From a virus, in IMG/VR virus record IMGVR_UViG_3300018405_000050, positions 1 to 29,774 of that record: DNA of 29,774 nt; one strand, 5' to 3'. Below the pieces are notes generated by a model, which did no database searches, was not told where the DNA came from, and worked only from the letters and a program-made list of their open reading frames with translations. A program made the position numbers and the translations under genes. Of the stretch, positions 8,169 to 16,377 are shown piece by piece (within the stretch, counting starts at the first letter, position 1; each line of letters opens with the position of its first letter).

Positions 8169-8567
8169 ATGTCCATCCGCCGGATCAAAGAGACGGCACG
8201 CGGGGCGCTCCATGCTTTCATGGGGCGTCCTGCTCACCTGTATCTGGATTCGACCACGGCCGACTTCACGGCCATCACGGTTCGCCACCACGAGAAATTC
8301 ACGAAGGTTGGCGACCTCGCCGGGACGAACCTGAGCTACGCAGAGAACCACGACGACGAAGAGACCATCGTGTTCTGGTGCGACCAGCTCGTCCCCGTCG
8401 TGGGGGCCACCGCATCGCCTCCCCGGGGCGCGCTGGTGGTCCTGTCCGAGACGGAAGGCTACTTCGTGGACAACGTGCGTCCTCGCTACGGCCAGACGAT
8501 CTCGGCGGAAGTCACCCCGGCCTCCACGGCCGACCTCGCCGGGAAAGTCGCACCCACGGAGACCTGA
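8169..8567 (+). CDS. Head-tail joining protein (gpFII-position)
   Basis: Probable connector protein binding the bottom of the filled head and providing the docking surface for the tail. The 132 aa protein begins with a basic helical segment and is beta-rich thereafter. The stretch RGALVVLSETEGYFVDNVRPRYGQTISAEV resembles the last strands of FII-type joining proteins, where a short gEnYwVdrV pattern is followed by a solvent-exposed tail. Lambda gpFII is 117 aa and lies in the same position, between capsid/FI and Z. The gene is separated from its upstream neighbour by three bases and joined to the gpZ-like gene by a TGACATG junction (8565-8571). The assignment leans on position as much as on sequence. 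Confidence 0.7.
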   Translation: MSIRRIKETARGALHAFMGRPAHLYLDSTTADFTAITVRHHEKFTKVGDLAGTNLSYAENHDDEETIVFWCDQLVPVVGATASPPRGALVVLSETEGYFVDNVRPRYGQTISAEVTPASTADLAGKVAPTET

Positions 8568-8568
8568 C

Positions 8569-9186
8569 ATGGCAGAACAGTTCGCCGTCTTCATGGACGG
8601 TCTGGAAGTCGATCTGCTGCAAGGTCTGGACTCGCAGAGCCGCAAGCTGGCCGCCGTCCGCGCGATCAACAAGGCCGCCCGGGATGCTCGCGCGGCCGCT
8701 GCCCGGCAAATCCGGGATCAGGTAAACCTCCCCGCCCGCTACGTCTCCCCCGCGCAGAAGCGGCTCTACGTCTCCAAGCAGGCGCAGAAGGCCAGCCTTG
8801 AAGCCCGCATCACCGCGCAGGGCCGCGCCACGTCGCTCGCGCAGTTCGTCTCTGGCGGCGCACGGAAGGGGCAGCGCGGCGTCTACGTCGAGGTCGCCCC
8901 CGGCAAGGCCCGGATGATGAAGAAAGCCTTCGTGATCCCCCTCCGGCGCGGCAACGAGTTCACGGACACGAAATACAACCTCGGGCTGGCGATCCGCCTT
9001 CGCCCCGGGGAGCGCCTTCAGAACAAGACCTTCGCCCGCCGGATCGAGAGTGGCCTTTACCTGCTCTACGGCCCCTCCGTCTCCCAGATTTTCCGCGCGA
9101 ACGACGGCTCGGGGGTTGCTACCGACATGGCACCTGAAGTAGCCAATAAACTGAGCGACGAATTTCTCCGACTGCTGGACATCTGA
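8569..9186 (+). CDS. Minor tail protein (lambda gpZ-like)
   Basis: Tail-completion protein expected at the head-proximal end of the tail. The 205 aa length matches lambda gpZ (192). The N-terminal half is a helical, basic segment (AAVRAINKAARDARAAAARQIRDQ). It is followed by the conserved LPARYVSP and the charged core of the prophage minor tail protein Z family, and then a KKAFVIPLRRGN stretch and the PSVSQIF motif near the C-terminus. It is flanked by TGACATG junctions on both sides (8565-8571 and 9184-9190), suggesting coupled translation with the joining and terminator proteins. Third-position GC falls in the last 60 bases. Confidence 0.85.
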   Translation: MAEQFAVFMDGLEVDLLQGLDSQSRKLAAVRAINKAARDARAAAARQIRDQVNLPARYVSPAQKRLYVSKQAQKASLEARITAQGRATSLAQFVSGGARKGQRGVYVEVAPGKARMMKKAFVIPLRRGNEFTDTKYNLGLAIRLRPGERLQNKTFARRIESGLYLLYGPSVSQIFRANDGSGVATDMAPEVANKLSDEFLRLLDI

Positions 9187-9187
9187 C

Positions 9188-9703
9188 ATGCCCCTAGACA
9201 ATCCCCTTCGCCTCGAAGTTCACAAGCGCCTGACGGAGCTGCTGAAGACGATCACCCCGGCCAACGGCTACGCGGTGGACATCGAAGGGCACGTCTACCG
9301 TGGTCGGCTCGTCTTCGGCACGGAAACCCCCCTCCCGGCGCTGGCGATCCTCGAAGTTCCGATCCCCCTCGACCAGCTCCCGCCCCCGGCGACCTCCCCT
9401 GTCAGCTCCGGCCAGTGGGAACTCATGATCCAAGGCTGGGTCGAGGACGACCGGGAGAACCCCACCGACCCCGCGCACGTGCTCATGGCGGACGTGAAGA
9501 AGGTGCTCGCCAAGGAGCGCCGGAAGATGGATTATGACGGCGGACCCCAGAATGGTATCTTGGGCCTTGGCCGGAATGTCACCGGCATGTATATCGGAGC
9601 TGGGGTTGTCCGACCGCCTGAAGAGGTTTCTGCGAAAGCCTATTTCTGGCTCACGGTCACGCTGGACTTGGTGGAAGACATGGAACAACCTTACGAAGAC
9701 TGA
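9188..9703 (+). CDS. Tail terminator/completion protein (gpU-position)
   Basis: Probable hexameric protein that caps the tail tube and stops polymerisation. At 171 aa it is slightly longer than lambda gpU (131). It shows an N-terminal helix (RLEVHKRLTELLKTI), a beta-rich centre with LPALAILEVPIP, a helix (HVLMADVKKVLAKE), and a closing strand (SAKAYFWLTVTLDLVED). This helix-sheet order and the closing strand are usual in tail terminator proteins. It follows the Z-like gene and precedes the tail tube gene, the lambda Z-U-V order. The identification rests on topology, size and synteny rather than a diagnostic motif. Confidence 0.75.
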   Translation: MPLDNPLRLEVHKRLTELLKTITPANGYAVDIEGHVYRGRLVFGTETPLPALAILEVPIPLDQLPPPATSPVSSGQWELMIQGWVEDDRENPTDPAHVLMADVKKVLAKERRKMDYDGGPQNGILGLGRNVTGMYIGAGVVRPPEEVSAKAYFWLTVTLDLVEDMEQPYED

Positions 9704-9731
9704 CGCAGGAGCCATCTGAAAGGAACACGAC

Positions 9732-10514
9732 ATGGCAAAGCAGAACTACACCCTCGGCCGTGGCAAGGTCTACCTCTCCCGCTATGTGAACGGCGTGGCG
9801 AGCGGGGCCTTCCGCTACATCGGCAACACCCCGGAACTCTCGCTCAACATCGAGTCCGAGACTCTGGACCACTACAGCTCGGACGAAGGCATCCGCGAGA
9901 AGGATGACTCCGTGCCGCTGGAAGTGAACCGCACCGGCTCGATGACCACCGACAACATCGACCCGGCCAACGTCGCGCTGTTCTTCTTCGGCTCGTCCGA
10001 AGTGGTCACGCAGGCGTCGGTTGCCTCGGCCGTCGAAACCCTGTCCAGCATCGAAGCGGGCCACAGCTACAAGCTGGGCGTCTCGGCCTCGAACCCGGCG
10101 GGATACTTCGGCATCGACGAGGCGGGCTTCGACGTGGCGGTCAACGGCGGTGTCACGGCCCTCGTCGCGGGCACCGACTACGAGATGGACTTCGACAACG
10201 GCATGATCCACTTCCTCGATACGTCGGCCGTCGCCGTCGCCGGGGTGGACATCGACGTGACCTACGCCGTGGCGGCCTCGACCCGCTCGCGCGTTCTGTC
10301 CGGGTCGGAGCCGGTGGAGTGCGCGATCCGCTACATCACCAAGAACCCGAAGGGCGACGACTGCCAGTTCTTCTTCCCCTACGTGAAGTTGACGCCGAAC
10401 GGCGACTACGCGCTGAAGGGCGACGAGTGGCAGCAGATTCCGCTTTCGCTGGAAATCCTGAAGCCCACGGGTGCCGAGGCGATCTACCGCGACGGCAAGC
10501 CGGTCCTGAGCTAA
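9732..10514 (+). CDS. Major tail tube protein
   Basis: Builds the hexameric rings of the tail tube. The N-terminal half has the tube-fold signature (YTLGRGKVYLSRY, then FRYIGNTPELSLNIESETLDHYSS). The C-terminal part, CAIRYITKNPKGDDCQFFFPYVKLTPNG, returns to the tube sheet and ends in LSLEILKPTG. Between them (about 110-185) lies an inserted beta-rich domain (GYFGIDEAGFDVAV, then DYEMDFDNGMIHFLD), likely exposed on the outside of the tail. The 260 aa length is close to lambda gpV (246), which also carries an extra Ig-like domain, though at its C-terminus. AAAGGA at 9719-9724 is the ribosome site, and a hairpin follows at 10534-10551, as after the capsid gene. Confidence 0.87.
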   Translation: MAKQNYTLGRGKVYLSRYVNGVASGAFRYIGNTPELSLNIESETLDHYSSDEGIREKDDSVPLEVNRTGSMTTDNIDPANVALFFFGSSEVVTQASVASAVETLSSIEAGHSYKLGVSASNPAGYFGIDEAGFDVAVNGGVTALVAGTDYEMDFDNGMIHFLDTSAVAVAGVDIDVTYAVAASTRSRVLSGSEPVECAIRYITKNPKGDDCQFFFPYVKLTPNGDYALKGDEWQQIPLSLEILKPTGAEAIYRDGKPVLS

Positions 10515-10533
10515 GGCCCGGAACACCAACAGC

Positions 10534-10551
10534 CGGGGGCTTCGGCCCCCG
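10534..10551 (+). terminator. UUCG-loop hairpin after the tail tube gene
   Basis: A perfect 7-bp G/C stem (10534-10540 with 10545-10551) closes a UUCG tetraloop. It is followed by a pyrimidine-rich but not U-rich stretch. It lies 20 bases after the tail tube stop, mirroring the hairpin after the capsid gene, and probably limits read-through or protects the upstream mRNA. Confidence 0.6.
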
Positions 10552-10589
10552 TCTGGACTCTTCTCTCCAACTGACCAAAGGACACTGCT

Positions 10590-11060
10590 ATGGGCAGCCT
10601 GAAATCCATCAAGATCAAGCGCGAGGCGGTAGACCTCGGAGACGGCCAGAGCTTCGACGTTCGGGCCGTTTCGACGAACGACCTCATGATCCTCGTCGCG
10701 GAGCACGGCTCGACGCTGGGCCTGCTGTTCGGCAAGCTCTCCGGCGGCGCGCGGGAGCCGGGGTCGCTGACCACGGACACCGTGAAGCAGCTCATCTTCG
10801 ATCTGGCCCGGGAGTTCCCCGGGATCGCGGCCGAGGTCATCGCCCTCGCCTCCGACGCCTACGACCCCGAGGGCATCAAGCTCGCGGGCGACCTCCCCCT
10901 GCCGTCGCAGGTGGATGCCATCGAGAAGGTCTTCCGCCTGACCTTCAGCTCGGAGGGCGACGTAAAAAAGTTCGTGGAGTCCCTGACCCGGATGCTGGTG
11001 GGGGTCTCTGGGGCTCTGACGAACGCGGAGCTTCCTTCGCTGACTGGTATTGGGGAGTGA
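10590..11060 (+). CDS. Tail assembly chaperone, short form (gpG analogue)
   Basis: Cytoplasmic chaperone that coats the tape measure during tail assembly and is absent from mature virions in lambda. The 156 aa product is the un-shifted form. It is mainly helical after residue 25 (STNDLMILVAEHGSTLGLLFGKL; then TVKQLIFDLAREFPGIAAEVIALAS). Its position between tail tube and tape measure, and an overlapping -1 extension, identify it as the G/GT chaperone gene. Direct sequence similarity to lambda gpG is not obvious to me. The ribosome site is AAAGGA at 10577-10582. The slippery heptamer at 10964-10970 lies at codons 125-127. Confidence 0.87.
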   Translation: MGSLKSIKIKREAVDLGDGQSFDVRAVSTNDLMILVAEHGSTLGLLFGKLSGGAREPGSLTTDTVKQLIFDLAREFPGIAAEVIALASDAYDPEGIKLAGDLPLPSQVDAIEKVFRLTFSSEGDVKKFVESLTRMLVGVSGALTNAELPSLTGIGE

Positions 11061-11302
11061 GGCGTCAAGCCAACCTCTGCCTCAGTCACAACCACCACGA
11101 AGCCTTCGACTACCCTCTCGGGCGGCTGGCCGACGAAGCCAACTTCATCGTCGCCCGGGAGAACGGTCGGATCACCACAGAAGCAACCTTGCTTCAGCTC
11201 GCCATCGGAGGGATATTGTCGAAGGAAGCGCGTGGTGCGTTCAAGAAACAGGTCGAAGCCCTCAATGTGGATACGAAACCGATAGAGGGTCTTCTGGATT
11301 AA
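10590..11302 (+). CDS. Tail assembly chaperone, -1 frameshift fusion (gpGT analogue)
   Basis: Longer chaperone form produced when a fraction of ribosomes slip back one base at A AAA AAG (10964-10970). The fusion comprises 127 codons of the zero frame to 10970, then 110 codons of the -1 frame from 10970 to the stop at 11300-11302, giving 237 aa. The -1 frame has no good ribosome start of its own and reads on past the zero-frame stop at 11060. It yields a plausible folded segment (ADWYWGVRRQANLCLSHNHH, then EANFIVARENGRITTEATLL). In lambda the T segment contacts the tail tube protein while the G part binds the tape measure. The extension ends ten bases before the tape measure ATG, as expected for this family. 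Confidence 0.85.
10964..10970 (+). promoter_or_regulatory. -1 programmed ribosomal frameshift site (A AAA AAG)
   Basis: The zero-frame codons GTA AAA AAG (10962-10970) form the canonical X XXY YYZ heptamer A AAA AAG, the same one used by Escherichia coli dnaX. An SD-like GGAGGG lies at 10952-10957. A candidate bipartite stem starts 10 bases downstream (10981-10983 with 11010-11013; 10985-10989 with 11002-11006). Both could stimulate slippage. The -1 frame is open from here to 11302. Confidence 0.85.
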
Positions 11303-11312
11303 GGAGCTGCCG

Positions 11313-14300
11313 ATGGCGCGGAAAGATGTTGACCTAGTAATCCGCGCAAAGGATGAAGCTGAGAACGTCGTAAAGAGCATCACCAAGGCGCTCAACGGCT
11401 TCATCGACGCACAGAACGGGCTCCAAGAAAACGCTGAAGGGACCGAGGGCGCGCTGCGTGGCCTCGGTTCCGCAGTGGCCTCTCTCGACAAAGCGATCTC
11501 CGGTCTGGACGTGGGCAACAAGCTCTCGGCCGACATGGACAAGGCGGCCGGTGCGGTCGCCCGGCTCGAAAAGCAGGTCGCCTCGTCGCAGGGTGAGTTC
11601 GCCCAGCTCGAACGCCGGGTGAAGAACGCCGAGACCACGACCGGCCGATACCAGCAGAAGCTCGATGGCGCACGCGCTGCGCAGGAGCGGCAAACTGCTG
11701 CCGTTGCCAAGGCCAAGAAGGAGAGCCGCGATCTGGCGGCCGCCTACGAGCAGTCGGTCGGCGCGGTCGGCAAGCTGACCACCCGGTTCGACCAGCTCCC
11801 GGCGCGGATCATCAAGACGCAGGACGCCTTCGACAAAGCCTCGGCTCGGGTGGCCGATCTCCGTGAGCAGATGGCCGGGACGACCGAGCCCACGAAGACG
11901 CTGGTGGGTCAGCTCGCAGCGGCCGAGCGCAACCTGTCTTCCCAGACCGAGAAGCTGGCGAAGCTCCGGGGCGAATACGCTGCCGTGGAGAGCGAGCTGC
12001 GCGCGGCCGGTTCGGCCGTAACCCTGTTCGCCGGTCAATCGGCCAACGCGGCAGCGGACCTCGCCCGGCAGGAAACGATCCTCGGCAAGATCACCGGCAA
12101 TGTGTCCGATCTGGGCGTCCGCGCCCGCACGGCGGCAGGCGATCAAGGCCGCCTTGAAAGCGCGCTCGACAAGACGAGCAACGCGCTCGCCCGCCAGCAG
12201 GAACAGCTCGGCCGGGCCGAAGGGGCCTATGTCGATCTGGCGGAAGCTGCGGGCCGGTATGACGCCGCGCTCGCCTCGACCGCGAATGTCTCCCGGGGCA
12301 ACCTCGACCAGCAGCTCGTGGATCAGGGGATCGCGGTCAGCAAGGCCCGAGAAGAGCTTCAGCGGCTTCAGCGCGTCTCTGACGGCTACGCGGCCACGAT
12401 GCTGAAGGCCGGGCCGCCCACCCGGGAGGTCTCGCAGCGAATCCAGTTCCTCGGCCAGCGCGCAGACGAGGCGCAGTTCAAGCTCATGGCGCAGGAGGAA
12501 GCCCTTCAGCAGATGGGCCAAGCCTACCGTGACGTGACCTCGGACATGACCTCCGTGACGCAGGGCCAAGCCCGGTTCATCGCCGCGCAGAACCAGCTCG
12601 GCGTCGCGATGCAGTCCGTTGCGAACGACGGCTTCCGCGAGCGGCAGGCGATCCGTGATGTCCACAAGGAGGCGTCCACGGCGGCGGGCTCCGTCACGCG
12701 CCTCGCCAACGCCACGCGCGGTCAGGCCGACGGTGCGGCCCGTGGGGCCACGGAGACGGGCCGTCTGGCGCAAGCCTACCGGCAGCTCTACGGCGACACC
12801 CGGAAGTCCCTGTCCTACACGCAGCGCCTCCGGGGCGAAGTCCTCTCGCTGATCGCGGCCTACGGTGGCTTCTACGGCGTGGTGCAGCTCCTTGGCGCGG
12901 TCGTTGACGCCTATCAGGTGCTCGAAGCGGCGCAGTCTCGCCTCGGCGTGGCGCTTGGCGGCGATGTCGAACAGACTGCGCAGGAGATGGACTTCCTGCG
13001 GCGCACGGCCAACCGGCTCGGCGTGGACCTCGGGACTCTGGCGACCGAGTATTCCAAGTTTGCCATCGCCACGCAGGGGACGGCGCTGGCCGGGGAGAAC
13101 ACCCGGAAAATCTTCATCGCCGTGGCGGAAGCCGCTCGGGTGAACCGCTCGACCACGGCCGAGATGCAGGGCGTGTTCACGGCCCTGACCCAGATCGTGT
13201 CGAAGGGCGCGGTCCAGATGGAAGAGCTGAGGCAGCAGCTCGGGGATCGCTTGCCCGGGGCTCTGCAAATCATGGCTGACGGCCTCGGCGTGACCACCGC
13301 CGAGCTTATCAAGATGATGGAAGCCGGGGAGGTCACGGCCGAGGCGCTGGTGCCCTTCTCCGAGGAACTGTCCCGTCGGTTCGGCCCGGGTCTCGGTGAG
13401 GCGCTGGCCTCCACGTCGGTTGCGCTCGGCCGCCTGAAGAACGCGGCCTTCCAAGCCCTCGTCCAGTTCGGGGAAGGCGGGTTCATCCAAGCCTTCACCA
13501 AGCTCGCGAACGATCTGACCGATCTTCTGAAGAGCGCCGACTTCGGGGCCTTCCTCGGGCGGGCGTCCGCCGCCTTCGCGGTGCTGATCGACACGCTCGG
13601 CGTGCTGGTGGACAACTTCGATCTGGTGGTCGCTGCTGGTGCCGCGTTCCTCGGGCTGAAGCTGACCCCGTTCATCGTGGTCCTCGCTGCCGAGATCGGG
13701 AAGCTGCCGGGCCTGCTGGCTGCCGGGGCTGGGGCCTTGCGCGGCTTCGCTGCTGGCTCCACCGCTGCCGCTGCCGGGGCGACCACGGCTGCTGCCGGGC
13801 TGGGCCGTCTGACCATCGCTATTCGCGCGCTCATGTCCTCCACGGGCATCGGCCTGCTGGTCACGGCGGTATCCGTCGGGATCGGGCTCTGGGCGACCAA
13901 GGCCGATGAGGCCAGCGAAGCTCTCAACGAGCACAAGAAGATGGTTGATAAGGTCCGGGACGCCTACGACGCCGTGGGCGGTTCGGTCGAAGAGTGGCGC
14001 AACACGCTCAACGATCTGACGGCCACCGAGGCGCAGGCGAACCTCAACCGGATCAAGTCGGCCGTGAAGTCGCTCGAAGATACCCTCGACGCCACGGCGA
14101 GCGGCACCGAGGACTTCTGGACCAACTTCTTCGGCTACAACCTGCGCGCCTCGGTTCGCAAGGTTCCGGGTGAGCTGCGCGACGAGATCGAGCGCCTGTC
14201 CACCGCCTTCTCGAACGGCGACATGACGGCCGAAGAGTTCTACGACTCGGTGGACAGCGCCGTGTCCAGCTTGGGCGACGGCAAGGAGGAATCCACCGAG

Positions 14301-16376
14301 TTCGCGGAGCGGGTCATCCAAGCGGCTCGTGCCCTCGAAGACGCCCGGGACTCGGCCGACGACGCCCGCAACATCGTCCGCGCGCTTGGCGACGACATGG
14401 ACGACGCGCAAGACGCCTTCGACGATCTGGGCAACTCGGCCGCCGACGCAGGCCGGAGCCTCGAAGACATCGCGGAAGAGAAGGCCGACAAGTTCAAGGC
14501 GGCGATGGACACGATGGCCGAGGGCGTCGCCTCGGTGAACCGCGAGCTGGAATACATCGCGGCCTCGGAAGCCCTCAACAAGCTCGGCCGGGAAGCCATC
14601 GAGAACGCCTCGAACCTCGACGAGCTGGCGGCCGCGCTGGCGCGGATCAAGGAGGCGCAGGACGCCCTCGACCAAGAGTATGTCTCGGACGCTCTCTCCG
14701 GCTCGCTGGTGGACCGGATCATCGGCGTGGAGAGCGGGGGCGATCCGGGGGCGCGCAACCCCAACTCGACGGCCACCGGCCTCGGGCAGTTCATCGAGTC
14801 CACGTGGCTCCGCATGTTCAAGCAGTATTTCCCGGATCGCGCGGCCAGCATGTCCGACGCGGCGATCTTGGCGCTGCGCGAGCAAGCGGACATCTCGCGG
14901 CAGATGGTTGAGCTGTATCTGCGGGAGAACGCGGAGCACCTGCGCCGGGCCGGGCAGGCCGTCACCGACGCCAACCTCTACCTCTCGCACTTCCTCGGGC
15001 CGGGCGGCGCGGCCGCGCTTCTGGGGTCCGCCCCCGGCACGCTCGCGAACGACGTGCTCTCGGCCGGGCAGATCAACGCCAACGCCTCGATCCTCGACGG
15101 GAAGACCCGGGAGGAAGTGATCGCGTGGGCGCAGCGCAAGGTCGGCATCTCCGAGCAAGAGCTGGCCGTGGCCGAGCAGCTTCAGGACTCCGAGCGCGAC
15201 CGCGCCGAGGAAGCCCGCAAAGAGGCCGAGCGCCGGGCTGAAGAGGCCGCCAAGCAGCGCGAGGAAACCGCACAGCGGATCGACGACAACGACTTCGAGA
15301 TCGAGCAGCAGCGGCTTCGCAATGCCGAACAGGAGAAGGAAGCCGCGATCCGGGCCGCGATCCGCGACGCGCGAGCTGACGACCCGAACATCACCGAGGA
15401 AGAGATCGCCCGCATCCGCGAGCAGGTCGGGGCGCTCTACGACCTCGAACACGCACAGGAGCGGGCGAACGCGGCCAAGGAGCGGGCGAAGGAAGCCGAA
15501 GAGCAGGTGAACCTCCTGCTGGCGGAACGGAACGCGCTCAACGACCAGTTCGAGATCGCGAAGCAGACGGGTGACACGGAGCTTCAGGAAGAGCTTCGCC
15601 AGAAGATGACCGAGATCAACGCAGAGCTGATCGCGGCAATCGAGCACGCCCGGGAACTCTGGGGCGTCGTGGGCGGTCCCGAGGCGGACACGGCCATCGC
15701 GAAGCTGGATGCGGCCAAGGCGTCGGCCGAGCAGTTCGGGAACGCGGCCGTCAAGAACTACCTCGACTGGACTCGGGTGAAAGACCTGCTGGTCAACGGC
15801 CTGACCAACGCCTTCGACAAGTTCGCGCAGGCGGTTGCGAACGGCGAGGACGCGGGCAAGGCAGCGCGCGACGCCTTCCTTCAGTTCGCCTCGGACTTCC
15901 TGCTTCAGATCGCCAAGATGATCGTGCAGCAGGCGATCTTCAACGCGCTTCAGGCGGCCTTCGGCGGGACGCCCTTCGGGGCCTTGATCGGCTTCGGCGC
16001 GGGGCACACTGGCGGCACGGTCGGCAGCTCTCGCGTGGGCTCGGGGAACCAGACGCGGCAGGTAAACCCGGCAGTCTTTGCGGGGGCCATGCGCTACCAC
16101 GTCGGCGGCCTGATCGGCCTGCGGCCGGGGGAGGTTCCGATCATCGCGAAGCAAGGCGAAGAGATGCTGACCCGGGACGACCCGCGCCACGTCCTCAACG
16201 GCGGTCTGGCAGGCGGCCAAGCGGCCCCGGCCAAGGCGGGCAACACGCGCGTCGTGAACGCCTTCGACGGCACGTCCTTCCTCGAAGAAGCCCTGAAGAC
16301 TCGGGCGGGCGAGGAAGTCATTCTCAACTACGTGTCGGCAAACCGCTCGGCCGTGCGCTCGGCTCTGGGGGTCTGA
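11313..16376 (+). CDS. Tape measure protein with an embedded lytic-transglycosylase-like domain
   Basis: Sets tail length and is ejected with DNA into the cell envelope. Order along 1687 aa: coiled-coil N-terminus (1-420); tape-measure core at about 535-720, with the pattern FLRRTANRLGVD, GQ-free LATEYSKFAIATQGT, then QMEELRQQLGDRLPGALQ; hydrophobic, alanine/glycine-rich segments likely to enter membrane (770-860); an SLT/lysozyme-like domain at about 1130-1240 with likely catalytic Glu1140 in GVESGGDPGARN and TATGLGQFIESTW; charged coiled coil (1260-1450); and a C-terminus with GGLIGLRPGEVPIIAKQGE, common in lambda-type tape measures. The ribosome site AAGGAG (11301-11306) overlaps the chaperone stop. 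Lambda gpH is 853 aa; at about 0.15 nm per residue this protein implies a tail near 250 nm. The muramidase-type domain probably helps cross peptidoglycan. Confidence 0.93.
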   Translation: MARKDVDLVIRAKDEAENVVKSITKALNGFIDAQNGLQENAEGTEGALRGLGSAVASLDKAISGLDVGNKLSADMDKAAGAVARLEKQVASSQGEFAQLERRVKNAETTTGRYQQKLDGARAAQERQTAAVAKAKKESRDLAAAYEQSVGAVGKLTTRFDQLPARIIKTQDAFDKASARVADLREQMAGTTEPTKTLVGQLAAAERNLSSQTEKLAKLRGEYAAVESELRAAGSAVTLFAGQSANAAADLARQETILGKITGNVSDLGVRARTAAGDQGRLESALDKTSNALARQQEQLGRAEGAYVDLAEAAGRYDAALASTANVSRGNLDQQLVDQGIAVSKAREELQRLQRVSDGYAATMLKAGPPTREVSQRIQFLGQRADEAQFKLMAQEEALQQMGQAYRDVTSDMTSVTQGQARFIAAQNQLGVAMQSVANDGFRERQAIRDVHKEASTAAGSVTRLANATRGQADGAARGATETGRLAQAYRQLYGDTRKSLSYTQRLRGEVLSLIAAYGGFYGVVQLLGAVVDAYQVLEAAQSRLGVALGGDVEQTAQEMDFLRRTANRLGVDLGTLATEYSKFAIATQGTALAGENTRKIFIAVAEAARVNRSTTAEMQGVFTALTQIVSKGAVQMEELRQQLGDRLPGALQIMADGLGVTTAELIKMMEAGEVTAEALVPFSEELSRRFGPGLGEALASTSVALGRLKNAAFQALVQFGEGGFIQAFTKLANDLTDLLKSADFGAFLGRASAAFAVLIDTLGVLVDNFDLVVAAGAAFLGLKLTPFIVVLAAEIGKLPGLLAAGAGALRGFAAGSTAAAAGATTAAAGLGRLTIAIRALMSSTGIGLLVTAVSVGIGLWATKADEASEALNEHKKMVDKVRDAYDAVGGSVEEWRNTLNDLTATEAQANLNRIKSAVKSLEDTLDATASGTEDFWTNFFGYNLRASVRKVPGELRDEIERLSTAFSNGDMTAEEFYDSVDSAVSSLGDGKEESTEFAERVIQAARALEDARDSADDARNIVRALGDDMDDAQDAFDDLGNSAADAGRSLEDIAEEKADKFKAAMDTMAEGVASVNRELEYIAASEALNKLGREAIENASNLDELAAALARIKEAQDALDQEYVSDALSGSLVDRIIGVESGGDPGARNPNSTATGLGQFIESTWLRMFKQYFPDRAASMSDAAILALREQADISRQMVELYLRENAEHLRRAGQAVTDANLYLSHFLGPGGAAALLGSAPGTLANDVLSAGQINANASILDGKTREEVIAWAQRKVGISEQELAVAEQLQDSERDRAEEARKEAERRAEEAAKQREETAQRIDDNDFEIEQQRLRNAEQEKEAAIRAAIRDARADDPNITEEEIARIREQVGALYDLEHAQERANAAKERAKEAEEQVNLLLAERNALNDQFEIAKQTGDTELQEELRQKMTEINAELIAAIEHARELWGVVGGPEADTAIAKLDAAKASAEQFGNAAVKNYLDWTRVKDLLVNGLTNAFDKFAQAVANGEDAGKAARDAFLQFASDFLLQIAKMIVQQAIFNALQAAFGGTPFGALIGFGAGHTGGTVGSSRVGSGNQTRQVNPAVFAGAMRYHVGGLIGLRPGEVPIIAKQGEEMLTRDDPRHVLNGGLAGGQAAPAKAGNTRVVNAFDGTSFLEEALKTRAGEEVILNYVSANRSAVRSALGV

Positions 16377-16377
16377 C

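Noticed and set aside
6312-8672. Antisense open frame (786 codons) across decoration, capsid and joining genes
   Set aside because: It crosses three confident sense genes and the UUCG hairpin, and has shadow-type composition. No ribosome site or family motif was seen.
10319-11302. Full-length reading frame starting inside the tail tube gene
   Set aside because: Only the part after 10970 is meaningful, as the -1 frameshift extension of the chaperone. The upstream part is a shadow of the tail tube gene and the hairpin spacer.
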